Under the pieces are notes generated by a model that did no database searches, had not been told where the DNA came from, and worked only from the letters and a program-made list of their open reading frames with translations. DNA of 64,000 bases, from contig NZ_JABRXF010000002.1 in the NCBI RefSeq assembly GCF_013266695.1, positions 1,042,202 to 1,106,201 of the forward strand, written 5' to 3'. Below, in pieces: positions 24,573 to 32,546 of this stretch (position 1 is its first letter; every line of letters begins with the position of its first letter). Both the position numbers and the translations under genes were made by a program. This stretch comes from Hongsoonwoonella zoysiae (GTDB lineage Bacteria > Pseudomonadota > Alphaproteobacteria > Rhizobiales > Stappiaceae).

Positions 24573-25763
24573 TTATTTGATGGCCTCAAGCCAAGCTACC
24601 GCCTCGTCAATATCTGCTGTGACATGGCAATTGAACAGCTCGCCGAATTTCAGATGATTCTGCCTAATCATCTTGCATAGTGGGCCTTCCGTGAAGAAAG
24701 CATCACAATAAGCAATGGCCGCCGTGGCATGATGGAAATCATAAATATCATTACCGACAAACTTCTGCCCCTTGTTCCAGCGCAAGGAAGCGTGAAGGCT
24801 GGCAAGAATATGTATCGTTCGAAGTTGTTTTTGAGCTTTGCCTTTCTCTAAAACCAAAGCCATGAGATTTTCGCAGTTGTTTTCGGCTCGCCTGCGCTCC
24901 TCAGGTGTTGGTCCGGCCAGCGTCACTCCGCTAGCAGCGGCAATCTCGGAAATTGTGTCTGCCGCTATACCTCCTGCTAATTCGACAGCGCCCCGGACCT
25001 CGGCCATATAGGCTTGCTTAAAACTACGTAGTTCATCAGCATGCGCGGCAATGCCAGCATTTAGTTCATTTGCCAGATCATTCAAATAACTTCCGGGGAA
25101 TTTCGTGTCACCAAGTAGATCTATTATCTGCGTAAGAGGTATCGTCCACATATGATCGAAAAAAGCCTTCTGCATGGCTCTCTCGGTCGATTCATCGAAC
25201 GGTGTATTGCTGGGGTGAAGAAAACCAAATACATAACTCAGCTTGCACCAAACCAGATCCTCAAGCGGCAGCAGGTCGGTTTGCCCTAAACTCGTACGAA
25301 AAAAATGGGTTACTTCTGTTGCAAACCGCATATGTTCTGGAATTAGCGTGATACCCAAGCTTAACTCGTCCATCAGATTTGCCGTCATGGTACGGGAAGC
25401 AGGATCGGACTGTTTCATCAATTCAACAAAAATACTCTCAGAGATTGGGCAAAATATTAGTCCTTCATTTGTCTTTTTTCGTAGAAGTTCCAAAAATATT
25501 TGAGACGCGCTATCTGTTCCTCGACGCACAACATCTCGAATAATTATCCAGAAACGCATATCGAGATATACGGCACGTCGAGACCGAAGGCTTTGGCCCA
25601 AAGCCTTGATGCAGCGATTCGTATGTTGATCAATTGAAATGTCTGGCTCTTTCAAATGATTATTGATACTTCTTGAAATATTCATCTTCCGAACGATCTC
25701 AGCTGCAATACCGATATTTGAATCATTTAGCGATTCTAGGGTTGAGTATATCGAATTTCGCAA
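24573..25763 (-). CDS. Possible PIN-like nuclease domain protein, cargo of a tRNA-linked insert
   Basis: 396 residues with clearly lower GC and different codon use from its neighbours. I do not know the exact family. The layout suits a large PIN-like nuclease: an N-terminal beta-strand ending in an acidic residue (RRAVYLDMRFW, Asp 68), a second acidic site in CPISESIFVELM (Glu 109 and Glu 114), a long helical insert, and a C-terminal NDIYDFHHATAAIAYCDAFF (Asp 339, Asp 342, Asp 354), the usual place of the last acidic residues. PIN domains cut RNA. There is no antitoxin-like partner, so it may be a defence effector or orphan. It is convergent with tRNA-Leu. Confidence 0.5.
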   Translation of the reverse strand: MRNSIYSTLESLNDSNIGIAAEIVRKMNISRSINNHLKEPDISIDQHTNRCIKALGQSLRSRRAVYLDMRFWIIIRDVVRRGTDSASQIFLELLRKKTNEGLIFCPISESIFVELMKQSDPASRTMTANLMDELSLGITLIPEHMRFATEVTHFFRTSLGQTDLLPLEDLVWCKLSYVFGFLHPSNTPFDESTERAMQKAFFDHMWTIPLTQIIDLLGDTKFPGSYLNDLANELNAGIAAHADELRSFKQAYMAEVRGAVELAGGIAADTISEIAAASGVTLAGPTPEERRRAENNCENLMALVLEKGKAQKQLRTIHILASLHASLRWNKGQKFVGNDIYDFHHATAAIAYCDAFFTEGPLCKMIRQNHLKFGELFNCHVTADIDEAVAWLEAIK

Positions 25764-25824
25764 CTCTTAAGATTATCAAATGAAAAAATCCCGAGTGCGT
25801 TCAATCTCGAGGTTATTTGGATGC

Positions 25825-25850
25825 TGCGGTCGAGAAGACTCGAACTTCCA
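25825..25850 (-). repeat. Inverted 26-bp copy of the tRNA-Leu 3' end
   Basis: The minus strand reads TGGAAGTTCGAGTCTTCTCG then ACCGCA, identical to 24415-24440 of the tRNA gene. The CCA is missing and the upstream homology fades within ten bases. It looks like an attachment-site remnant, but in inverted orientation. Confidence 0.85.
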
Positions 25851-26242
25851 GGGACTTTATTCCGCAGACACTTCAGCACTGCTTTTAAGTTAATCGCGAT
25901 GAATGCCTATATTTGCAACTCATGGCACAACCAGACTGCACGGAAACAAGTTGCTGTAAATCGAGCCAGTAGCCTCATCGGTCAGTTTTCCAACCCCCGG
26001 CACCCAATCGTCGCGCGATGTCACTTAAGTTTGCCTGCGTGTTGCCCCTGACCGTGCAGTTCGGATTTGGACCGCACGGGAGGACGGCGACATGCGCATG
26101 CGATTCGGCTTGTTCCTTGGTCTTTCCTGCCACTCGATCAGCACAGCCATTTCCCTGCCTCCCACCGCAGTGCAAAAACCGACCAGCGAAGGCCCCCACT
26201 GGATGAGCTTTGTTGCCACCTCATCGAAGGGCACACCGAAAC
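25851..26242. other. Intergenic stretch beyond the tRNA fragment, no clear gene
   Basis: Several short open frames occur. A minus-strand frame at 26025-26234 starts MPFDEVATKLIQWGPSLVGF but has no ribosome site and ends in an implausible basic tail. I see no intact gene, integrase or IS end here; it may be residual island DNA. Confidence 0.45.
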
Positions 26243-27199
26243 TCAGGCCGAAAACCGCTCGCGGTAGCCTTGCGGGCTGGTGCCGAAGCGGCGGGTGAAG
26301 GCGCGGCGCATGGTTTCTTCCGAGCCGAAGCCGCAGCGGGTCGCGATGCGCGCGACGTGCCCGCCCTGCTCCAGCAGTCGGCGGGCGGTTTCAAGGCGCA
26401 TTTCCTCAACGGCACGGGCGGGCGTGCGGCCTGTTTCCTGCCGGTAATGGCGCGAAAAGCTGCGGCTGCTCATGCCCGCCTGCTCGGCCAGGTCCGGCAA
26501 TGCCAGAGGGCGGTGCAGGTTTTGCATGATCCAGGCGTGAAGATCGTCGAAACGTCCGCCGCTGTCCTGCAACGACAACGCCGTGCTGAACTGCGACTGC
26601 CCGCCGGGGCGCTTCAGGAACACGACGAGCTGCCGCGCGACCGAAAGGGCCGTCTCGCGGCCGAGATCGGCCTCCACCAGCGCAAGCGCGAGATCGATGC
26701 CCGCTGTTACGCCGGCCGACGTCCAGATATCGCCGTCGCGCACGAAAATGGGATCGGGATCAAGCCACACCTTCGGGAAACGGCGCGAGAAATCCTCACA
26801 CCGCCCCCAATGCGTGACCGCGCGCCGCCCGTCAAGAAGGCCTGCGGTCGCCAGAAGAACCGCGCCGCTGCAAACCGAAGCCGTGCGCCGCGCGACATGC
26901 GAACGCCGCCTGACCCAGGCGACCAGGGCCGCATCCTCCGACGCAAGGTCGACGCCCCACCCGCCCGGCACGATGAGGGTATCCAGCGGCGCATCGGCGG
27001 CGGGTAGCGGTCCCAGCCCTATCGAAAGCCCGGACGACGTGACCGCCGACCCGGCTTCACCCACGGCCACGGGCGCGTAAGGCGCAGGCCTGCCGGACAT
27101 GCGCGCGAGGTCATTGGCGGTGGCGAAAACCTGCAAGGGACCGGCAACATCGAGAAGCTGCACGTCCCTGTAGGCGAGGATTTCGATACGTCGCTGCAT
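26243..27199 (-). CDS. GlxA-type transcriptional regulator (DJ-1/PfpI domain plus AraC DNA-binding domain)
   Basis: 318 residues. The N-terminal DJ-1/PfpI-like domain (residues 1-180) includes EILAYRDVQLLDVAGPLQVF, TLIVPGGWG and the SVCSGAVLLATAGLLDGRRAVTHWG nucleophile-elbow-like loop. The C-terminal AraC domain carries two helix-turn-helix units: LALPDLAEQAGMSSRSFSRHY and VARIATRCGFGSEETMRRAF. It probably senses a small metabolite and controls the divergent DJ-1 gene, which shares the same fold. The start at 27199 is preferred to an upstream one. Confidence 0.9.
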   Translation of the reverse strand: MQRRIEILAYRDVQLLDVAGPLQVFATANDLARMSGRPAPYAPVAVGEAGSAVTSSGLSIGLGPLPAADAPLDTLIVPGGWGVDLASEDAALVAWVRRRSHVARRTASVCSGAVLLATAGLLDGRRAVTHWGRCEDFSRRFPKVWLDPDPIFVRDGDIWTSAGVTAGIDLALALVEADLGRETALSVARQLVVFLKRPGGQSQFSTALSLQDSGGRFDDLHAWIMQNLHRPLALPDLAEQAGMSSRSFSRHYRQETGRTPARAVEEMRLETARRLLEQGGHVARIATRCGFGSEETMRRAFTRRFGTSPQGYRERFSA

Positions 27200-27294
27200 T
27201 TTGGCACGAAACTTTGGCACAAAAAGAGGGGTAAATGGCGATCTTGCCAGAGGGTGGCCTGATAACTTGCCCAAAGTCAATCTGGAGAATTCAA

Positions 27295-27963
27295 ATGACC
27301 GTGCGTTTCGGCATTCTCGTGTTTCCCAACGTGCAGCAGCTTGACCTGACCGGGCCTTACGAGGTTTTCGCGACGGCCAGGGACGCAGAGGTTCATCTGA
27401 TCTGGAAGGATCGCGAACCGGTTGTCTCCTCCACCGGCCTCACGCTCGTGCCGACGATGACATTCGACGAGTGCCCGACGCTGGACGTGCTGTGCGTTCC
27501 CGGCGGCGGCGGCGTGAACCCGCTGCTCAAGGACCAGCAAGTGCTGGATTTCGTGCGCAAGCAGGCGGCGGAGGCGAAATACGTCACTTCCGTCTGCACG
27601 GGATCGCTGGTGCTGGGCGCGGCCGGCCTGATCAAGGGCAAGCGCGCGACGACGCATTGGTACGCCCATGACTTCCTTTCGACACTGGGCGCGGAGCCGG
27701 TCGACGAGCGCATCGTCCAGGACGGCAACCTCTTCACCGCCGGCGGGGTGACTTCGGGCATCGACTTCGGGCTCGCCGTCGTCAGCGAGATCATGGGCCA
27801 GGCGGAAGCAGAAACCGTGCAGCTTGCGCTGGAATACGCGCCCGCCCCGCCGTTTGACGCCGGAACGCCGAAGGGAGCCTCAAAAGCCGTGCTTGCCGCC
27901 ACGCAGGAACGCCTTGCCGGGTCACGCGCGCAGCGCGAGGAAATCTTTTCCAACTGGGGTTGA
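27295..27963 (+). CDS. DJ-1/PfpI family protein (isonitrile hydratase-like)
   Basis: 222 residues of one DJ-1/PfpI domain. The opening is RFGILVFPNVQQLDLTGPYEVFA, followed by LDVLCVPGGGGVNPLL and the nucleophile loop YVTSVCTGSLVLGAAGLIKG with Cys. The THWYAHDFLSTLG region resembles isonitrile hydratases. The ATG follows GGAG by seven bases. The paired GlxA-type regulator lies on the other strand 95 bp away, an arrangement that usually means direct control. Confidence 0.87.
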   Translation: MTVRFGILVFPNVQQLDLTGPYEVFATARDAEVHLIWKDREPVVSSTGLTLVPTMTFDECPTLDVLCVPGGGGVNPLLKDQQVLDFVRKQAAEAKYVTSVCTGSLVLGAAGLIKGKRATTHWYAHDFLSTLGAEPVDERIVQDGNLFTAGGVTSGIDFGLAVVSEIMGQAEAETVQLALEYAPAPPFDAGTPKGASKAVLAATQERLAGSRAQREEIFSNWG

Positions 27964-28038
27964 AGCCCCCGCCGTCAGCCAGACGCGGGCGACAAGGCCC
28001 GCGGTTTTGCGCTTTTGGTGAAGCTGCCGGAGCTTGTC

Positions 28039-28587
28039 ATGAACGATCCACTTGCCAGTATCCTGCGTTTTGGAGACCCGCGGCTGAAGACGGTCTGCGA
28101 ACCCGTGTCGATGAAGACTTGCAAAGCGGAACTGGCCGAAGAGGCGGAGCGGCTTTTGCGCACCGTGCACGCATTCCGCGCCCGGCACGGGTGGGGCCGG
28201 GCGATCGCAGCCCCGCAGGCCGGCATCATGAAGCGGATGATCGCCATGGTGCTGGACGGGCGCGAGCACGTGCTGATCAACCCGGCGCTGACATGGGCCT
28301 CCGACGCGCGGGCCGAAGTGTGGGACGACTGCATGAGCATGCCGGAAATCGCCGTCAGGGTGCAAAGGCACTATAGCGTGACCGTGCGTTTCCGCAGGCT
28401 CGACGGAAGGGAAGAGGCGTTCGAGAAGACGGATTTCGCGCTTGCCGAACTGCTTCAGCACGAACTCGACCACCTCGACGGGATATTGATGACCGACCGG
28501 ATGCTGCCGACCTCCCCGGTCGTTGCGCATGAAAACCGGGATATAGCGCTGCTCGGCTCAACGGCGGGGCGGAAGAAGGCAGGGTAG
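28039..28587 (+). CDS. Peptide deformylase-like protein (divergent)
   Basis: 182 residues. The three deformylase motifs are visible: motif I as WGRAIAAPQAGI, motif II as DDCMSMPE with the metal Cys, and motif III as LQHELDHLDGILM with both His ligands and the catalytic Glu. Motif II departs from the usual EGCLS. Deformylases remove N-formyl from new proteins; this divergent copy may be a second enzyme. The start at 28039 has GGAGCTTGTC upstream. Confidence 0.85.
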   Translation: MNDPLASILRFGDPRLKTVCEPVSMKTCKAELAEEAERLLRTVHAFRARHGWGRAIAAPQAGIMKRMIAMVLDGREHVLINPALTWASDARAEVWDDCMSMPEIAVRVQRHYSVTVRFRRLDGREEAFEKTDFALAELLQHELDHLDGILMTDRMLPTSPVVAHENRDIALLGSTAGRKKAG

Positions 28588-28724
28588 CCCCCTTCAGATC
28601 CATGGCCCCACTAAAGCCACAGGCTTGCCCGCCAGATTCCCCGCGAAAGCCTTCCCGCTCCTATAGGCAACGCATTGCGCATCGCCCATAGTGAGGAGAG
28701 GAAAAGTCTCTCGGGGAGGATATG

Positions 28725-29642
28725 ATGGCTGGCACGGCGGGTGTGATCGGGCTCGGCGACATGGGCTCGGGCCTTGCGAAGAACCTCCTGAAAGCGGGAT
28801 TTGCGGTCAAGGGCTTCGACATCAGCGAAAAGCGCCTTGGCGACTTCGCCGAAATGGGCGGCACGCCCGCAGCGTCCGCCGCTGAAGCGGGCAAAGGGGC
28901 TGATTTCGTCTTCGTCATGGTGATGACGGGGGCGCAGGCCGCCGCCGTGACCCTGGGCAGCGACGGGGCAAAAGGCCTGAAGGACACGATGACGCCCGGA
29001 AGCGTGATCCTTCTGACGGCGACCATCCAGGCAAGCGATGCGCGCGCCATCGCAGCAGGCCTTGAGGGAAGCGGCATCCACCTGATCGACACGCCCGTGA
29101 GCGGCGGTTTTCCCGGCGCGCAGGGCGGCACCCTGACGATGATGGCCGCAGGAAGCGACGCGGCCCTTGAAAAGGCGCAGGCAGCCATGGAGGCGGTTTC
29201 CGCCACGATCCACCGTGTGGGCGCGGAAGCCGGCATGGGCCAGACGGTGAAGGCATGCCTGCAATCGCTGATCGGCTCGATCTTCACCGCCACCTTCGAG
29301 GCATCGGTTCTGGCGGCGAAAGCCGGTGTGGATGCCGAGGCGCTTTTCAACGTCGTCTCCACATCGAGCGCCGGCTGCGGCGCGGCGAAGACGGCGCTTG
29401 AAAACATCATCGACCGCCAATTCGAAGGCACCGGCAGCCACATCAACACGATGTACAAGGACATGACCATCGCCATGGACCTTGCGCGCGAGCTTGGCGT
29501 GCCGCTGTTTACCGCCGCGACCGCGATGCAGCTTTTCCAGGCCGGGCGCACGAAATACCCCGACGGCGACAACTGGACGGTCACGCGGGTGCTGGAAGAC
29601 ATCGTCGGCGCGGAACTTTCACGGAAAGGCGAAGGGGCATGA
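28725..29642 (+). CDS. 3-hydroxyisobutyrate dehydrogenase-family oxidoreductase (threonate dehydrogenase-like)
   Basis: 305 residues. The Rossmann fold opens AGVIGLGDMGSGLAKNLLKAG and the substrate/catalytic segments are DTPVSGGFPGAQGGTLTMMAAG and MGQTVKACLQSLIGS, with the catalytic Lys. The closest match by eye is L-threonate/4-hydroxythreonate-type dehydrogenases (LtnD). Two ATGs at 28722 and 28725 compete after GGAGG; the second has better spacing. The stop overlaps the next start by four bases, so the two enzymes form an operon and probably act in one sugar-acid pathway. Confidence 0.85.
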   Translation: MAGTAGVIGLGDMGSGLAKNLLKAGFAVKGFDISEKRLGDFAEMGGTPAASAAEAGKGADFVFVMVMTGAQAAAVTLGSDGAKGLKDTMTPGSVILLTATIQASDARAIAAGLEGSGIHLIDTPVSGGFPGAQGGTLTMMAAGSDAALEKAQAAMEAVSATIHRVGAEAGMGQTVKACLQSLIGSIFTATFEASVLAAKAGVDAEALFNVVSTSSAGCGAAKTALENIIDRQFEGTGSHINTMYKDMTIAMDLARELGVPLFTAATAMQLFQAGRTKYPDGDNWTVTRVLEDIVGAELSRKGEGA

Positions 29643-30505
29643 AACTCGGCGTCATCACCGACGGCATCAGCCGGGATCTTGAACATGCGCTGACCGTCAT
29701 GGACGAATTCGGCCTCGAATACGCGGAGTTGCAATTCGTCTGGGACAAGGAGGTGGGCGACCACTCCAAAGAGGAAATTGCGCGCATCAAGGCGCTGCTT
29801 GACGCCCATGACAAGCCGGTTTCCTGCCTCTCGCGGCACATATTTGCCGGAATGACGACAGCCAACAGGCCGGGCGATGAGCTTCATTCAAAACACATGG
29901 ACGCCCTGAAGCGGGTGATCGACATGGCGCATGCCGTGGGTTCGCCGCTCGTTCGGATCATGACTTCGAAGAAGGAGCAGATCCTGTGGGGCCATAACGG
30001 CGCGGAGGTGTGGAACGTCGCCAAGGGAGCCTGGGAGAGCCTGCCGCCGCAGATCGCGCCTGCCGTCGAGCTTGCACGGGCCGAAGGCGTGACGCTTGTG
30101 GTGGAAACCGGCAACGGGACGATGGTGAACTCAAACTACACCGCCCGAAAGCTGATCGACGACCTTGACGCAAAGGACGCCCTCAAGGTGCTGTGGGACC
30201 CGGCGAACAACTGCTGGTGCCACGAGACGGCCTATCCCGATGGCTACAGGGAGCTTCGCGGCGGCTACCTCGGCCACATCCACATCAAGGACGTGAAAGT
30301 GGACACGCCGCGCGCGACGCTGGAGGTGCGCCCAATGGGCGAAGGCCAGCTTGGGGACCAGTTCACGCCTATCGCTGAGGCGCTGAAAGCCGACGGTTAC
30401 TATGGCGCGATTTCCTACGAGAGCGTCTATCACCCGGGCAATGGCGATTTCGAAGCAGGCTTCCGCCAGAACACCGGGCGTTTCAAGGACATTTTCGGAG
30501 GATAA
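29639..30505 (+). CDS. Sugar phosphate isomerase/epimerase family TIM-barrel protein
   Basis: 288 residues of the xylose-isomerase-like barrel. It begins KLGVITDGISRDLEHALTVM and has the metal Glu positions in LVVETGNGTMVNSN and DPANNCWCHETAYPDGY, GHIHIKDVKVDTP and YGAISYESVYHPGNGD. It may work with the dehydrogenase before it, for example on threonate-derived 2-keto acids (OtnI-like); this is an inference from coupling by a four-base overlap. Confidence 0.82.
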   Translation: MKLGVITDGISRDLEHALTVMDEFGLEYAELQFVWDKEVGDHSKEEIARIKALLDAHDKPVSCLSRHIFAGMTTANRPGDELHSKHMDALKRVIDMAHAVGSPLVRIMTSKKEQILWGHNGAEVWNVAKGAWESLPPQIAPAVELARAEGVTLVVETGNGTMVNSNYTARKLIDDLDAKDALKVLWDPANNCWCHETAYPDGYRELRGGYLGHIHIKDVKVDTPRATLEVRPMGEGQLGDQFTPIAEALKADGYYGAISYESVYHPGNGDFEAGFRQNTGRFKDIFGG

Positions 30506-30675
30506 GCGCGCCGCTAACGACGGCAAGGCAAGGAATCGCGACAACGCTGCATTGAATGCGATGTGGTGACAACGTCCGCCTATGCAAATCTGCTGCACCT
30601 GAAAATATTTCCGCCATATTTCCCCTACGTAATATTACATACGGTCAACACTCACCGAAAATGGCGGGGTCGCTT

Positions 30676-31677
30676 ATGGACGTATTGCGTTTCCAAAGCA
30701 TTAGCCGGCGCAAGTTCGTGACCGGAGGCCTCGCCGCCGGCATCCTCCTGCCCGCAACCTTTGCCCTTTCCAGGGAAGTCACCAAGGAAATCCATGAACT
30801 TCAGCCGGGCGAATTCACCTGGCACGCGGACCGGCAACCCGAGGGGCCGGTCGCCGTCGTGGTTTCCATCCCCGAACAACTCGTGCATGTCTACCGCAAC
30901 GGCGTGCGCATCGCCGTATCGACATGTTCTACCGGCAAGCCCGGACATTCCACGCCGACAGGCGTCTTCGTGGTGCTGCAGAAAGACAAGCATCACCGCT
31001 CGAGCACCTACAACAACGCGCCGATGCCGAACATGAACCGGCTGACCTGGTCCGGCATCGCGCTTCATGCCGGCAAGCTGCCGGGCTACCCGGCATCGCA
31101 CGGGTGCGTGCGCCTGCCGCTGGAATTTTCCGAAAGACTGTTCGGCATCACGCACCTCGGCACGCCGGTGATCATTTCCGGCTCTCATTCCGACCCTTGG
31201 GAACTGGTGCACCCCGGCATGGTGCTTTCCGGCTATGCCGAGCACGAATTCGAGGAAGTCGTCGCGTCTCTTGAGGACAAAAAGCACCCCAAGGACTGGC
31301 AAGAGGCGGAAAGCTACCCCGTCACCTCCGTGATCGCCTCTTCCTCCGACCGGCAGATCATGATGATCGAAAACGGCGAAGTCCTGAGTGAAGGCCGGCT
31401 GACGGTTGAAGGCGACTATCCGCTCGGCAGTCACGTGTTCGTCCTGAACGGCGTACACGGCAACGCCCGGGGGATGCACTGGAAGGCGATCAGCCACAAC
31501 ACCGATGCGGATGGGACCTTCCAGCCCGAGGAACGCGCAATCCGCAGGGTCCAGGCCGATGACGACTTCATCGCCGAAATGCAGCGCAGAATGCACCCCG
31601 GCATGGTGCTGGTTCTGACCGACGCCCCGCTGCACCCCGACACGCGGTCCGGGAAAGACTTCGTGATCATGTCCTGA
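30676..31677 (+). CDS. Tat-exported L,D-transpeptidase (YkuD domain)
   Basis: 333 residues from ATG at 30676; ATG at 30661 is an alternative. The N-terminal ISRRKFVTGGLAAGILLPATF is a twin-arginine signal with RR at residues 11-12. The YkuD catalytic domain follows, with VVVSIPEQLVHVYRNGVRIA, STPTGVFVVLQK, GIALHAGKLPGYPASHGCVR and catalytic Cys 144 in HGCVRLP. It cross-links or attaches peptidoglycan peptides in the periplasm. Residues about 218-258 repeat the first half in degenerate form without the active site. Tat export of an L,D-transpeptidase is uncommon but known in alphaproteobacteria. Confidence 0.88.
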   Translation: MDVLRFQSISRRKFVTGGLAAGILLPATFALSREVTKEIHELQPGEFTWHADRQPEGPVAVVVSIPEQLVHVYRNGVRIAVSTCSTGKPGHSTPTGVFVVLQKDKHHRSSTYNNAPMPNMNRLTWSGIALHAGKLPGYPASHGCVRLPLEFSERLFGITHLGTPVIISGSHSDPWELVHPGMVLSGYAEHEFEEVVASLEDKKHPKDWQEAESYPVTSVIASSSDRQIMMIENGEVLSEGRLTVEGDYPLGSHVFVLNGVHGNARGMHWKAISHNTDADGTFQPEERAIRRVQADDDFIAEMQRRMHPGMVLVLTDAPLHPDTRSGKDFVIMS

Positions 31678-31680
31678 GCA

Positions 31681-32003
31681 GGCGATCCGGCCTGCCGCCA
31701 AGAAAGCGCCTACCCACGGAGGAAAGCCATCGACAGTGCCGGCATCACCACCGGCGCAACCATCGGGATCGTGGCGGGAGTGTCATTCTTCCGATCCTCC
31801 GCCTGATCCCGCAGTGGCTTTGGAGCACGACACCACCCGATGCGATGGGGGGGGGGTGACGGGGATTTCGACCATCCACGCGATCAAGCCGATTTTCATC
31901 GCGACAATCCATTTCGGCGGCCACGGCGTAACAAGGGCCGCCCGGGCACGCCGCCCGGCAAACGCAAAACCGAAAGCCGAACACATAAATGGGAGGAAAT
32001 ACC
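31681..32003. other. 323 bp without an intact gene; decayed small frame and a run of nine G
   Basis: A GGAGGAAAG site at about 31720 leads into ATCGACAGTGCCGGC, reading GITTGATIGIVAGVSFF before a stop, which looks like a small membrane protein whose ATG and frame are lost. Nine G lie at 31848-31856. Nothing else is visible until the lipoprotein's ribosome site. Confidence 0.4.
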
Positions 32004-32402
32004 ATGCGCTCACCCGTCCATGCATTGATCGTCGCCGTGCCTGCGATGCTGCTGCTTGCGGCCTGCAACACCCAAAACTCCGGCCAGTCTTCCGATGCGC
32101 TCGTGCAAGGCACCGCCTTCAACGCGACGGGTAACATTCCCTGCTCATTCGGGTCGGGTCAGCCCACCACGCAGTGCCCATTCGGCGTGCAACGCCAGGG
32201 AAACGGCTCCGGCTACGTGACTGTGACGAAGCCTGACGGGCGCACGCGCTCGATCACATTCGAGGACGGGCGGGCGATCGCGGCCGACACCAGCCAGGCC
32301 GACTGGGGCGAATTCAGCGCGTCCAAGCAGGGCGACCTGAGCATCGTGCGCGTTGGCGAGGAACGCTACGAGATCCCGGACGCGGTGATCTACGGCGGAT
32401 AA
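32004..32402 (+). CDS. Lipoprotein with a domain shared by the next gene
   Basis: 132 residues. A lipoprotein signal ends in the lipobox LLLAAC (Cys 19 or so), after GGAGGAAATACC upstream of the ATG. The mature part is a single domain, NIPCSFGSGQPTTQCPFGV, VTVTKPDGRTRSITFEDGRA, ADTSQADW and RVGEERYEIPDAVIYGG. The same domain closes the next protein. It is probably anchored to the inner or outer membrane facing the periplasm. Function is not known. The domain is also seen in other uncharacterised rhizobial exported proteins. Confidence 0.8.
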   Translation: MRSPVHALIVAVPAMLLLAACNTQNSGQSSDALVQGTAFNATGNIPCSFGSGQPTTQCPFGVQRQGNGSGYVTVTKPDGRTRSITFEDGRAIAADTSQADWGEFSASKQGDLSIVRVGEERYEIPDAVIYGG

Positions 32403-32546
32403 ACACGCGTAATTCGCCAACCGGACATAGTCTTCCCGGCGCGAAACGACGGGCAAAGCGCCGGCAAGACTCTGAGCGGACAACTCAGCTGACAAAGCAG
32501 CGTCCGGCAGGGGGATACGGCGGCGCGCTATCACGTGGAGACCATC

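Noticed and set aside
24357..25850. Ordinary integrative island with attL/attR direct repeats
   Set aside because: The copied tRNA end is inverted and no integrase or second direct repeat is present, so the standard model does not fit as it stands.
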